Below the pieces are notes generated by a model. That model was not told the DNA's origin. It was given only the letters and a program-made list of their open reading frames with translations, and did no database searches. From Acidiferrimicrobium sp. IK (GTDB lineage Bacteria; Actinomycetota; Acidimicrobiia; Acidimicrobiales; Palsa-688): a stretch of DNA of 64,000 nucleotides. The stretch covers positions 1 through 64,000 of the forward strand of contig NZ_JAIMCB010000004.1 in NCBI RefSeq assembly GCF_025499425.1, written 5' to 3'. Positions 45,247 through 54,224 of this stretch are shown here, one piece after another. Positions within the stretch are counted from its first letter, which is position 1, and every line of letters starts with the position of its first letter. The position numbers were made by a program, and so were the translations under genes.

Positions 45247-46359
45247 CTACCGGCGCCGCGACAGGAGCCGGACCGGGGCGCTGTGACCCGGGCCGGGCGA
45301 GGGGGCGGCCCCGGCCGCGACGCCGGCGAGGGCGGCTTCGCCGTGACCCTTCACGCACTCGGGGTCGGGCCCGTCCAGCGGCAGCCCGGTGAAGAACTTG
45401 GCTGCCATGCACCCGCCCTGGCACGCGTCGTAGGACCCGCACGACGCGCAGGCGCCGGCCGAGGTCGGTTCCCGCAGCGACGTGAACAGCGACGAGTTGC
45501 GCCACACCTGGGCGAACCCGCCGGGGTTGCGCACCGAGCCGGCCTTGAACGTGTCGTGAAGCACGAACGGGCAGGCGTAGACGTCGCCGACCGGGTCGAT
45601 GAGGCACACGACCCGCCCTGCTCCGCACAGGTTGAGCCCCTCCAAGGGCTGGCCGAGCGCCGAGAGATGGAAGAACGAGTCCCCGGTCAGCACCCCGGGC
45701 CGGTCCAGCAACCAGTGGTAGAGCGCCACCTGCTGGTCGTTGGTCGGGTGCAGCCGGTCCCAGGTGTCGGCGCCGCGCCCGGAGGGGCGCAGGCGGGTCA
45801 GGCGCAGCTGGGCGCCGTAGCTGGCGGCCAGCGCCTCGAACTCGTCGAGCTGCGCGGCGTTCTCCCGGGTCACCACGACGCTGATCTTGAACGGCCCGAA
45901 GTCCGCGGCGGCCAGGTGGTCCATCGCCCGGCGGGCGGTGGCGTAAGAGCCGTCACCGCGGACCGCGTCGTTGGTGGCGGCGTCGGCCCCGTCGAGGGAG
46001 ATCTGGATGTCGAGGTAGTCGGTGGCGGCCAGCCGGGCGGCGCGCGCCGGGGTGATCGTGGACCCGTTGGTCGAGAACTTGACGCCAACGCCGCGCTCGA
46101 TGCAGTAGTCGACCACGTCGTAGAAGTCGGCTCTGATCGTCGGTTCGCCGCCTCCGATGTTCACGTAGAACACCTTCATCTCGTGCAGCTCGTCGACGAC
46201 CGCCATCACCTCGGCGGTGCTCAGCTCGTTGGGGTCGCGCCGTCCCGACGACGAGAGGCAGTGGATGCACGCCAGGTTGCAGCCGTAGGTCAGCTCCCAG
46301 GTCAGGCAGATCGGGGCGTCGAGCCCGAGCTTGAGCTCAGTCGTCAGTGCGTTGGCCAC
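45247..46359 (-). CDS. mftC: mycofactocin radical SAM maturase MftC
   Basis: A 370-residue radical SAM/SPASM enzyme. GTG 46359 is preceded by AGAGGAGGACC; it overlaps the mftB stop. The SAM cluster CxxxCxxC is Cys27, Cys31 and Cys34 (YGCNLACIHC); NIGGGEPTIR follows. The SPASM region has auxiliary-cluster cysteines in CGAGRVVC, ACASCGSYDACQGGC and PEC. It oxidatively decarboxylates the C-terminal Tyr of MftA and then forms the Val-Tyr crosslink. Confidence 0.96.
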   Translation of the reverse strand: MANALTTELKLGLDAPICLTWELTYGCNLACIHCLSSSGRRDPNELSTAEVMAVVDELHEMKVFYVNIGGGEPTIRADFYDVVDYCIERGVGVKFSTNGSTITPARAARLAATDYLDIQISLDGADAATNDAVRGDGSYATARRAMDHLAAADFGPFKISVVVTRENAAQLDEFEALAASYGAQLRLTRLRPSGRGADTWDRLHPTNDQQVALYHWLLDRPGVLTGDSFFHLSALGQPLEGLNLCGAGRVVCLIDPVGDVYACPFVLHDTFKAGSVRNPGGFAQVWRNSSLFTSLREPTSAGACASCGSYDACQGGCMAAKFFTGLPLDGPDPECVKGHGEAALAGVAAGAAPSPGPGHSAPVRLLSRRR

Positions 46360-46669
46360 GGTCCTCCTCTGGGGACGGCTGGATGAACTGCGAGGTGGCC
46401 AGCGCCGAGAGGGCGCGGCGGTATGTGTCGTGCTGGGCGGCGGGCACCAGAGCATCGAGTGAGGCTTGCAGCGACGGGTACTCGTCGAGGGTCTCGACGA
46501 CTGTCGCCAGCAGCGGGGAGCGCAGGAAGTTCAAGCGGCGGTTGCCGTAGTGGTAGGCCAGGGCACCGAAACGCTCGGGGCGCAGCGCCACCTGCGGGTC
46601 CATGCGGTAGCGCAGGTCGCCTCGGACCTCGCCCGCGGCGGTCCCGGGGGGGATCAGTACACCCCGCAC
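46337..46669 (-). CDS. mftB: mycofactocin peptide chaperone MftB
   Basis: A 110-residue PqqD-like recognition protein that delivers MftA to MftC. The conserved core is VALRPERFGALAYHYGNRRL. The start at 46669 overlaps the end of mftA in another frame; Met23 (46603) is an alternative nearer the usual beginning. Its stop lies inside mftC, so A, B and C are translationally coupled. Confidence 0.93.
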   Translation of the reverse strand: MRGVLIPPGTAAGEVRGDLRYRMDPQVALRPERFGALAYHYGNRRLNFLRSPLLATVVETLDEYPSLQASLDALVPAAQHDTYRRALSALATSQFIQPSPEEDRGQRTDD

Positions 46670-46782
46670 ATGCCGTCGATGGAGATCTCCTCCACCAGCA
46701 GTTCCTCCTCGACGAGGGCCTCGTCTTCGGTCTCCCGGTCGCTGGTGATGTTGCCGGTGATGTTGCCGGTGTCGGTCGCCAT
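46654..46782 (-). CDS. mftA: mycofactocin precursor peptide MftA
   Basis: A 42-residue peptide from ATG 46782. The C-terminus is IDGMCGVY, the hallmark of the precursor; the last Val and Tyr become the redox cofactor. An acidic stretch (ETEDEALVEEELLVEE) precedes it, as in the family, and serves MftB binding. The N-terminus holds a GNIT-GNIT duplication. It begins 7 bp after the stop of the peptide ABC transporter ATPase. Confidence 0.97.
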   Translation of the reverse strand: MATDTGNITGNITSDRETEDEALVEEELLVEEISIDGMCGVY

Positions 46783-46789
46783 GGACCGA

Positions 46790-47893
46790 CTATAGAGCGG
46801 CCTCGGAGCCGGGTAGCGAGTCTCCGCTCGACGCCGGGCTGCTAGGGGAGATGACCGCCGCGGCGAGGTCCTCGGCGCTCACGTTGCGAGGATGGTGACA
46901 CGCCGCCAGGTGGCCGCCGGGGTAAGCGACCAGCGGAGGCTCGACGCGCCTGCACACGTCGGTGGCGTGAGGGCAGCGCCCAGCGAAACGGCACCCAGGA
47001 GGGGGAGCCGTGGCGCTCGGCGGGTCGCCCTGCACCGGCTTTCGGGCCCGCCGGGCCCGCTCCGCGTCGGGGATCGGGACCGAGTCGAGGAGCGCCTCGG
47101 TGTAGGGGTGGATGGGCCGGCTGTAGAGAGCCTCGGCCGGAGACACCTCCACGATCTTGCCGAGGTACATCACTGCGATGCGGTCCGAGACGTGGCGCAC
47201 GACGCTCAAGTCGTGGGCCACGAAGATGTACGACAGGCCCAGGCGGTCCTGCAGGTCGTCGAGGAGGTTGACCACCTGGGCCTGGATCGACACGTCGAGA
47301 GCCGACACCGGCTCGTCCAAGACTATGAGGCGGGGTTCGGCGGCCAGGGCCCGGGCCACACCGACCCGCTGACGCTGCCCTCCCGAGAACTCGTGGGGAA
47401 AGCGATTGACGTGCTCGGGGCTGAGCCCGACTTGGGCCAGAAGCTCCCGGACGCGCGCTGGGCGGTCCTTCTCGGGCATGCCTCGCAGCGCCAGGCCGGC
47501 GCTGATGATCTGCCCGACCCGCTTGCGGGGGTTGAGGGACGCCTGCGGGTCCTGGAACACCATCTGGACCTCGGCACGGAACGGCCGCAGGTCTCGTTGG
47601 CCGAGCGCGGTGATGTCGTTGCCGCGAAAGCGCAGGTGGCCGCCGGTCGGCTTGGTGAGGCGCAGCACGGTGCGCGCCAGCGTCGTCTTCCCGCACCCCG
47701 ACTCGCCGACCAGGCCCAGCGTCTCGCCCTCGGTCAGGTTGATCGTGACGTCGTCGACGGCGTGGACGTGCGCCCTGGTCCGCCCGAGCATGCCGGCCCG
47801 AACCGGGAACAGCACCTGCAGGTGGTCGATCTCGAGTAGCGGGGCGGTGGCGGCCGGTGCCGGCGCCTCGCCCCCGGTCTCGGTGGCGGTCAC
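46790..47893 (-). CDS. oligopeptide/dipeptide ABC transporter ATPase (DppF-like)
   Basis: A 367-residue ATPase from GTG 47893, overlapping the previous stop (GTGA). Walker A is GESGCGKTTLA, signature FSGGQRQRVGVARAL, Walker B LIVLDEPVSALD. The peptide-transporter C-terminal CRFAGRCPHATDVC cysteine motif (iron-sulfur in some relatives) is present. It is last in the five-gene transporter operon and directly abuts mftA. Confidence 0.93.
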   Translation of the reverse strand: MTATETGGEAPAPAATAPLLEIDHLQVLFPVRAGMLGRTRAHVHAVDDVTINLTEGETLGLVGESGCGKTTLARTVLRLTKPTGGHLRFRGNDITALGQRDLRPFRAEVQMVFQDPQASLNPRKRVGQIISAGLALRGMPEKDRPARVRELLAQVGLSPEHVNRFPHEFSGGQRQRVGVARALAAEPRLIVLDEPVSALDVSIQAQVVNLLDDLQDRLGLSYIFVAHDLSVVRHVSDRIAVMYLGKIVEVSPAEALYSRPIHPYTEALLDSVPIPDAERARRARKPVQGDPPSATAPPPGCRFAGRCPHATDVCRRVEPPLVAYPGGHLAACHHPRNVSAEDLAAAVISPSSPASSGDSLPGSEAAL

Positions 47894-48960
47894 CTCACAC
47901 CTGCCGTGTCGGCCCCGGCGGGGGAAGCGGCGGGGAGTCCGATCGTGCCGTTGACTATGCGTACCTTGCGTTTGGTGTCGAGCGCCAGCCAGCACCGGTC
48001 GAGGTGCCCGGGGGCGGTCGCGTCGGCGGCTTCGAGCGGCGGCACCTCCCCGCAGCGCTCGAAGCGGTGCGGGCAGCGGGGCGCGAAGTGGCATCCCTTC
48101 GGGGTGTTCTGAAGGGAGGGAGGGGCGCCGGGGATGGTCGGCAACCGCCCCGGTCGGTCCTTGTCGATGCGGGGTACCGACCCGAGCAGCCCCCACGTGT
48201 AGGGGTGCAGCGGATCGGTGAACATCGTTCGCAGGTCTCCCTGCTCGACGACGCGCCCCGCGTACATGACCGCCACCCGGTCGGCGACCTCCGCGATCAC
48301 CCCGAGATCGTGGGTGATGAGCAACACGCCGACGCCGGTCTCCGCCCGCAGGTCCTCGATCTCGGCGAGGATCTGGGCCTGGATGGTCACGTCGAGCGCC
48401 GTGGTCGGCTCGTCGGCGATGAGCACCTGCGGAGAGCACGACAGGGTCATGGCGATCATCACCCGCTGGCGCATCCCGCCCGAGAACTCGTGGGGGAACG
48501 AGCGGGCCCGCTCGTCGGGGCGGGGGATGCCGACCCGGCGCAGCAGGTCGACGGCCCTTGCGGTAGCAGCCCGCTTGCCGACCGGCTCATGGGCCCGGAT
48601 CTGCTCGGCGATCTGGTCCCCGACCCGATGCACCGGGTTGAGGGCGGTCATCGGGTCCTGGAAGATCATCGCCACCCGCGCCCCGCGGATGCTCTCCAGT
48701 TGGTGGTTGCTCGCCGCGAGGAGGTCGGTGGTGGCCCCGTCGGGGCCGGTCAGGGTGATGCGACCGGCGAACGAGGCGTTGGGTGAGCGGGTCAGGCCCA
48801 TGATCGTCATGGCCGTCACCGACTTGCCGGAGCCTGACTCGCCGACGATGCCGAGGATCTCTCCCGGCTCCAGGGAGAAGCTGACGTCGTCGACGGCCTG
48901 GACGGTGCCGCCCTCGGTCCGGAACGAGACCCGCAGGTGGTCGATGTCGAGGAGGGCCAT
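47890..48960 (-). CDS. oligopeptide/dipeptide ABC transporter ATPase (DppD-like)
   Basis: A 356-residue partner ATPase with Walker [13 protein letters not shown], signature [15 protein letters not shown], Walker [12 protein letters not shown] and the C-terminal [14 protein letters not shown] motif. ATG 48960 overlaps the DppB-like stop (ATGA). Together with the DppF-like ATPase it powers import. Confidence 0.93.
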   Translation of the reverse strand: MALLDIDHLRVSFRTEGGTVQAVDDVSFSLEPGEILGIVGESGSGKSVTAMTIMGLTRSPNASFAGRITLTGPDGATTDLLAASNHQLESIRGARVAMIFQDPMTALNPVHRVGDQIAEQIRAHEPVGKRAATARAVDLLRRVGIPRPDERARSFPHEFSGGMRQRVMIAMTLSCSPQVLIADEPTTALDVTIQAQILAEIEDLRAETGVGVLLITHDLGVIAEVADRVAVMYAGRVVEQGDLRTMFTDPLHPYTWGLLGSVPRIDKDRPGRLPTIPGAPPSLQNTPKGCHFAPRCPHRFERCGEVPPLEAADATAPGHLDRCWLALDTKRKVRIVNGTIGLPAASPAGADTAGVR

Positions 48961-49910
48961 CAGGCCGCCAGCCGGATTCGGGGGTCGAGGGCCGCGTAGA
49001 TCACATCGACCAGCGCGGAGAGCAGCACGACGAAGATCGCCCCGAAGAGCACGGTGACGAGGATCGGCGGCACGTCGAGGGCGCTCACCGACTGCTGGAC
49101 GTACTGGCCCACGCCGTGGAGGTTGAACACCGTCTCGACCAAGATGGCGCCGCCGCCGACCACGCCGGCGAAGTCCAGGCCCCACAGCGAGACCAGCGGT
49201 ATCAGCGACGTGCGCAGCACGTGGCCGGTCAGGATCCGCCGCCGCGACAGGCCCTTGGCCCGGGCGGTCCGCACGAAGTCCTCGCTCAAGGTCTCGACCA
49301 CGGTGGAGCGCAGCACCTGGGAGTAGATGCCGATGTAGAGCACCGCGAGCGAGATCCAAGGCAGCACCATGTGGTGGAACCACGTCCCCACCCCCGAGGT
49401 GATGCCGACGTAGCCCCCGTTCGGGAACAGGTGGGTCTTGAACGCGAACAGGTACAGCAGGATCGCCCCGACCACGAACGACGGCGCCGATATGCCGGCG
49501 AAGCCGAGCACGGTGATCGAGGTGTCGGTCGCCGATCCGGCCCTGAGCGCCGCGGCCAAGCCCAAGATGATGGCCACCACCAGCCACAGCACGGTCGCTC
49601 CGATGGCCAGGGACACGGTGGCGGGCAGGCCCCGCTTGATCTGGCTCATCACGGTGACGTGCTGGGTGTAGGACTGGATCTGTCCGGTGAACACCTGCTG
49701 CATCGTCTTGGCGTACTGCACGTAGATCGGCTTGTTGAAGCCGTAGGCCTTGGTCACCGCGGCGATGTCCTGCGGGCTGGCCGTCCGGCCGGCCAGGCGC
49801 AGGGCCGGGTTGCCGTTCGGGATCGCCGCGAAGATGAGGAACGTCAAGATGCTGACCGCGACCAGCACGCCCAGGGCCGACGCGGCGCGCCGGACGACGA
49901 AGCGGATCAT
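48960..49910 (-). CDS. peptide ABC transporter permease (DppB-like)
   Basis: A 316-residue permease with six helices. The N-terminus [20 protein letters not shown] and EAA loop [19 protein letters not shown] are typical of DppB/Opp[19 protein letters not shown] is the conserved late motif. ATG 49910 overlaps the DppC-like stop. Confidence 0.93.
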   Translation of the reverse strand: MIRFVVRRAASALGVLVAVSILTFLIFAAIPNGNPALRLAGRTASPQDIAAVTKAYGFNKPIYVQYAKTMQQVFTGQIQSYTQHVTVMSQIKRGLPATVSLAIGATVLWLVVAIILGLAAALRAGSATDTSITVLGFAGISAPSFVVGAILLYLFAFKTHLFPNGGYVGITSGVGTWFHHMVLPWISLAVLYIGIYSQVLRSTVVETLSEDFVRTARAKGLSRRRILTGHVLRTSLIPLVSLWGLDFAGVVGGGAILVETVFNLHGVGQYVQQSVSALDVPPILVTVLFGAIFVVLLSALVDVIYAALDPRIRLAA

Positions 49911-50935
49911 GTCCGGTTGGCCCGGATCGTGGCCCGCGGGTCCAGGGCGGCGCGCAGGCCCTCCCCGAACACGTTGACCGAGAGCACCGCCACGATGAGC
50001 ATGATGCCCGGCACCAGCACCAGGTGGGGCGCGGCGGTGATGAGCGACACGCCCTCGGAGATCATCGTCCCCCACGACGGGTTCGGGGGCTGGACGCCCG
50101 CGCCGAGGAAGGACAGCGACGCTTCTAGGACGATCGACTGGGCCATCTGCAAAGCCACGAACACCACCAGCGTCGACGACAGGTTGGGGAGGATCTCGCT
50201 GGCCATGATCCGTAGGTGGCCGGCACCGAGGGTGCGGGCCGCGTCGATGTACTCCCGTTCTCGCAGCCCGAGGACCTGACCGCGGATCGGGCGGGCGATG
50301 TAGGGCACGTACACCACGCCGATCACCAGAGCCGGTATCCAGTTGGAGTTGCCCTTGATGTGTAACGGCCCGACGCTGATGCCGCCCAACGCCAGGTTGA
50401 CGCCCAGGGCGACGCCGAGCAGCACCGCCGGGTACGCCCAGATCAGGTCGAGGGTCCGGGAGATCAGCCCGTCGGCCCAACCCCGGAAGTAGCCGGCGAC
50501 CACACCGGCGGCGGTGGCCAAGACGATGGTGATGATCGTCGCCAAGATGCCGATCTCCAGCGAGTTGCGACCCCCGTAGAGGAGCCGGACGGCGACGTCG
50601 CGCCCGCTCGGATCGGCCCCGAAGAAGAACTTCGAGCCCCACGTCGGCCCGGTCGGGATGCCGTCAGGCGACACCACGTCCCTGCTCTTGCCCCCGACCT
50701 TGATCACCTCGGTGATGTGGTTGGTGTTGGGACCGGTGTGGGCGATGTCGTTGGCGTAGACCGGTGCCAGCAGGCACAGGATCACCACGATCAGGAAAAG
50801 GGCGCCGAAGGCGATCGCCGTCTTGTTGCGCCGGAGGCGTCGTAGTGCCAGCCGGTAGGGCCCGATGCCGGCCGGCGCCGCCTCCTCGCCCCCGATCGGG
50901 GCGAGGAGCGGCGGATGGGAGGTCTCGATGGCCAC
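49907..50935 (-). CDS. peptide ABC transporter permease (DppC-like)
   Basis: A 342-residue permease. After about 35 cytoplasmic residues come RLRRNKTAIAFGALFLIVV and helices; the EAA motif is AARTLGAGHLRIMASEILPN and the late motif EASLSFLGAGVQPPNPSWGTM marks DppC/OppC. The start directly follows the binding-protein stop. Confidence 0.93.
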   Translation of the reverse strand: MAIETSHPPLLAPIGGEEAAPAGIGPYRLALRRLRRNKTAIAFGALFLIVVILCLLAPVYANDIAHTGPNTNHITEVIKVGGKSRDVVSPDGIPTGPTWGSKFFFGADPSGRDVAVRLLYGGRNSLEIGILATIITIVLATAAGVVAGYFRGWADGLISRTLDLIWAYPAVLLGVALGVNLALGGISVGPLHIKGNSNWIPALVIGVVYVPYIARPIRGQVLGLREREYIDAARTLGAGHLRIMASEILPNLSSTLVVFVALQMAQSIVLEASLSFLGAGVQPPNPSWGTMISEGVSLITAAPHLVLVPGIMLIVAVLSVNVFGEGLRAALDPRATIRANRT

Positions 50936-52648
50936 TTACTTGAGCGAGATGGAGGACCAGTCCATGTAGTCGTTCCCGCTGAAGTCGATCGAGGAGAAGT
51001 CGACGTTGGTGGAGGCGAAGATCGGCACCTGCTGGTAACCGAAGGTGAGGAAGTACGCCTGCTTGGTCACGTACTCGTCGAGCGCCTGCCACTCACTGGC
51101 CACCGACGACAGCTGGGCGGCTGGAACAGCGTCGAGCTTGGTCAGCTCGGACTGGATGTGCGGGTCGTTGACGTCGCCGTAGTTCTCGTTGTTCTGAGCC
51201 TGGATCGAGCGAGCGTCGAGCAGCAGGTAGAAGTCCGACGGGTTGGGGAAGTCCTCGTCCCAGTCGGCGAACCCGGTCTGGGGGTGCAGGGCCTCGTTGC
51301 CGATCGTCTGGAAGTACACGGCGTCTTGGATCACCTTCAAGGTGGCCTTGAACCCGATCTGGTTGAGGAGCTGCGCGTAGTAGGTCATGTACTCCTGGCG
51401 GGGGCTGCGAGTCTCGCTCCACACCGTGACCGGCGTCCCGGCCAGGCCGGCCTGCTGGATCATCTGCTTGGCCTTGGCCACGTTGGCCGCGCTCGGCGGC
51501 TGGGCCGGGTCCCCGGCGGGGCACTGGCTGGTCGGGTGCCCGATGATGCCCGGGGGGAGGAAGTAGCACCCCGGCACCATGAACCCAGACGACAGTCGCT
51601 GGGTGGCGGTGCGGTCAAAGGCGAGGTCCACGGCTTGGCGGGCGACGGGGTTGTTGAACGGAGCGGTGGTGGTCCCGAAGAAGATGTAGAAGCTCTGCGG
51701 GATGGACACCTCCTTGAACCGGTTGGCGGCCTGGGACTTGATCTGCGCGAGCAGCGCCGGCGGCAGCGTGTCGCCCGGGTCGAAGATGTCGGTCTGGTTG
51801 GACAGGACCTGCTGAGCCTCGGTCTGGTTGTTGCTCTGGATGCTGACTTGGATGGAGTCGACGTGACCGTCGGGGATGCCCGGAATGTTCTGCGCCGCCC
51901 AGTGCGGGTTGCGGGTCAGGGTGAACGACACGTTGGGCACCACGTGGCTGATCACGTAGGGACCGTCGCCGATGGGGGGCGCAGCGGAGAGGGCCTTCAT
52001 CGCCGTGCCGCTCGGCACCAGCGCCGCCGCGGGGAACGCCAGCACGTTTTCGAACGCACCGTAAGGCTGGGTGAGGGTGATGGTGATCTTGCCCGTCGAG
52101 TCGTCGGTGGTGATCCCGCTGATGCTCGTGGCCTTGCCGGCGGCGTAGTCCGAGGCGCCCTTCACGTAGTTGGTGATGAAGGAGTCACCGCCCCAGTTGA
52201 GCTTGATCATCCGCTCGATCGAGTAGGCGAAGTCCGACGCCTTGACCGGCGTGCCGTCGGAGAAGGTCAGGTTGGGCCGGAGGTTCATCGTGTAGGTCAA
52301 CCCGTCGGAGGACACCGTCGGCAGGGCCTGGGCCAGTCCCGGGATGATCGTGCTGCCGGCCGTGCCGTTGGCGTGGGTGTAGGTCAGCAGCGGCGTGTAG
52401 GTGATCGCGTCGGCCTCGACGGCCTGGGTGGTGTAGCCGTACTGCGGGTCGAGCGAGTCGGGAGCGGTGCCCATCGCCACGGTGAGGGTGCCCCCGCTCT
52501 TGCCGCCCGAGCCGGCGCCGGTCGTGGCGCTGCCCGCACTGGGCGGGGAGGTGCTGTGCGACGAGCTTCCGCACGCCGACAGCAGGCCGAGGGACAGTGT
52601 GGCGACCGCGGCCAAGGCGAGCGGTCGGCGGGGCAGGGTGTGTGACAC
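50936..52648 (-). CDS. peptide-type ABC transporter substrate-binding lipoprotein (DppA-like)
   Basis: A 570-residue SBP family 5 lipoprotein. Signal peptide with lipobox LLSAC (Cys near 26), then a Ser/Gly linker. Family sequences include LRPNLTFSDGTPVKASDFAY and AQKQ-like lobes. It binds peptides or similar solutes outside the membrane. GTG 52648 has only a weak AGGA site. It heads the transporter operon that may continue into mycofactocin genes. Confidence 0.92.
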   Translation of the reverse strand: MSHTLPRRPLALAAVATLSLGLLSACGSSSHSTSPPSAGSATTGAGSGGKSGGTLTVAMGTAPDSLDPQYGYTTQAVEADAITYTPLLTYTHANGTAGSTIIPGLAQALPTVSSDGLTYTMNLRPNLTFSDGTPVKASDFAYSIERMIKLNWGGDSFITNYVKGASDYAAGKATSISGITTDDSTGKITITLTQPYGAFENVLAFPAAALVPSGTAMKALSAAPPIGDGPYVISHVVPNVSFTLTRNPHWAAQNIPGIPDGHVDSIQVSIQSNNQTEAQQVLSNQTDIFDPGDTLPPALLAQIKSQAANRFKEVSIPQSFYIFFGTTTAPFNNPVARQAVDLAFDRTATQRLSSGFMVPGCYFLPPGIIGHPTSQCPAGDPAQPPSAANVAKAKQMIQQAGLAGTPVTVWSETRSPRQEYMTYYAQLLNQIGFKATLKVIQDAVYFQTIGNEALHPQTGFADWDEDFPNPSDFYLLLDARSIQAQNNENYGDVNDPHIQSELTKLDAVPAAQLSSVASEWQALDEYVTKQAYFLTFGYQQVPIFASTNVDFSSIDFSGNDYMDWSSISLK

Positions 52649-52650
52649 GC

Positions 52651-52676
52651 GTTACATCCTAGTGAGAGTGTGTAAC
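52651..52676. promoter_or_regulatory. candidate operator GTTACA-N14-TGTAAC at the transporter promoter
   Basis: GTTACA (52651-52656) and TGTAAC (52671-52676) are perfect inverted half-sites just upstream of the binding-protein start. A regulator here could control the transporter and, by read-through, the mycofactocin genes. The divergent lpd gene starts 82 bp away. Confidence 0.4.
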
Positions 52677-52757
52677 CCAGGTTTCAACTGGCTGGACGGC
52701 GAGGGACCCTAGGCCTCCCGGGTCCCGGGATTGTGACGGGCGGATGAACTCCTCCAA

Positions 52758-54224
52758 GTGGATACGCTGACCGCCGACGAGGAGGTGGTCCCCACGGCCG
52801 AGGTACAGCAGTCAGAGCACCAAGAGTTCGATGTGGTCGTGATCGGGGGGGGTCCGGCTGGCTACGCCGCCGCCCTGCACGGCGGCCTGGCCGGGCTCAA
52901 CATCGCGGTGGTCGAGATGGAAAAGGTGGGGGGGACCTGCCTTCACCGCGGATGCATCCCGGCGAAGGAGTTCCTGGAGACCGCATCGGTCTTCCGGACC
53001 GTGGTCGGTGCCAAGGAGTTCGGGATCAGCACCGAGCCGCCGGTCGTCGACTTCGCTCAGAGTCAGGCCCGCAAACAGAAGATCGTCGATCAGCTCTGGA
53101 AGGGCCTCCAAGGCCTGATGAAGAAGCGCAAGGTCACGACCTTCGCTGGCGTCGGTTCCCTCGGCCCCGACCATGTCGTGACCATCGACGACGGCGCCGG
53201 CGCGACCACGAAGATCCGGGGCACGCACGTGATCCTGGCCGCGGGGTCGGTGCCGCGGACCATCCCCGGCTTCGAGGTCGACGGCAAGGTGGTGATGACC
53301 TCCGACGAGATCCTGGCCCTGGAGTCGCTTCCCGGTTCCGCTGCGGTGATCGGCGGCGGGGCCATCGGCTGCGAGTTCGCATCGATGCTCGCCGACCTGG
53401 GCGCGCAGGTCACCATCCTCGAGGCCCTCCCGAAGATCCTCCCGGGGTGCGACAAGGACGTCACCGACGTCGTGCTCCGCTCGTTCAAAAAGCGCGGGAT
53501 CGGCGTGCGCACCGGGGTGAAAGTGTCGGGCCACACGCCCGCCGCCGACGGCAGCTCCACCACCGTCAGCTTCGGGGAAGGCGAGGAGCTCAAGGTCGAC
53601 GCGGTCGTTGTCTCCGTCGGGCGCCGCCCGCTCGCCGACCACCTCGGCCTCGAGGGGACCGGGGTGAAGGTCGACGCCCGCGGGTTCGTCGAGGTCGACG
53701 AGTACATGCAGACCGGTGAGCCCGGCGTCTACGCCGCCGGCGACCTGGTCGCCACCCCCGCGCTGGCCCACGTCGGGTTCGCCGAGGGCGTATTGATCAT
53801 CGACCAGATCCTCGGCGACGACGTCGTCCCGGTGGACTACGGCAAGGTGCCGTGGTGCATTTACTGCCATCCCGAGGTGGCCTTCGCGGGCCTGTCAGAG
53901 GACGCCGCCAAAGAGGCCGGTTACGACGTCGTGACCAAGAAGGACCCCTACGGCGGGAACGGTCGGGCGCTGATCGTCGGGGAGCCCGACGGGATCGTCA
54001 AGGTCATCTGCGAGAAGCTGCCCGACGGCAAGGCCGGGCGGATACTCGGCGTGCATATGGTCGGCCCCTGGGTCACCGAGCAGTTGGGTCAGGGATACCT
54101 GGCCGTCAACTGGGAGGCGACGCCCGAAGAGGTCGGTCACTACATCCAGCCTCACCCGACGCTGTCGGAGGCATTCGGCGAGACGGTCCTCGCCCTGACT
54201 GGAAGAGGTCTTCACGTTGGCTGA
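52758..54224 (+). CDS. lpd: dihydrolipoyl dehydrogenase (E3)
   Basis: A 488-residue flavoprotein. FAD motif VVVIGGGPAGYAAALHGG; redox pair Cys in GGTCLHRGCIPAKEFLE; NAD site AVIGGGAIGCEFASML; AAGDLVATPALAHVGFAEG; and C-terminal base His-Glu in HPTLSEAFGE. It re-oxidises dihydrolipoyl groups of the E2 encoded next. GTG 52758 lacks a clear SD and GTG 52782 is an alternative; about 25 N-terminal residues are not conserved. The next gene overlaps by 8 bases. Confidence 0.95.
   Translation: MDTLTADEEVVPTAEVQQSEHQEFDVVVIGGGPAGYAAALHGGLAGLNIAVVEMEKVGGTCLHRGCIPAKEFLETASVFRTVVGAKEFGISTEPPVVDFAQSQARKQKIVDQLWKGLQGLMKKRKVTTFAGVGSLGPDHVVTIDDGAGATTKIRGTHVILAAGSVPRTIPGFEVDGKVVMTSDEILALESLPGSAAVIGGGAIGCEFASMLADLGAQVTILEALPKILPGCDKDVTDVVLRSFKKRGIGVRTGVKVSGHTPAADGSSTTVSFGEGEELKVDAVVVSVGRRPLADHLGLEGTGVKVDARGFVEVDEYMQTGEPGVYAAGDLVATPALAHVGFAEGVLIIDQILGDDVVPVDYGKVPWCIYCHPEVAFAGLSEDAAKEAGYDVVTKKDPYGGNGRALIVGEPDGIVKVICEKLPDGKAGRILGVHMVGPWVTEQLGQGYLAVNWEATPEEVGHYIQPHPTLSEAFGETVLALTGRGLHVG

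Noticed and set aside
52700..52730. Terminator-like GGGACCC/GGGTCCC repeat before lpd
   Set aside because: Short and without a T run; position between divergent promoters makes termination unlikely, so not listed as a feature.
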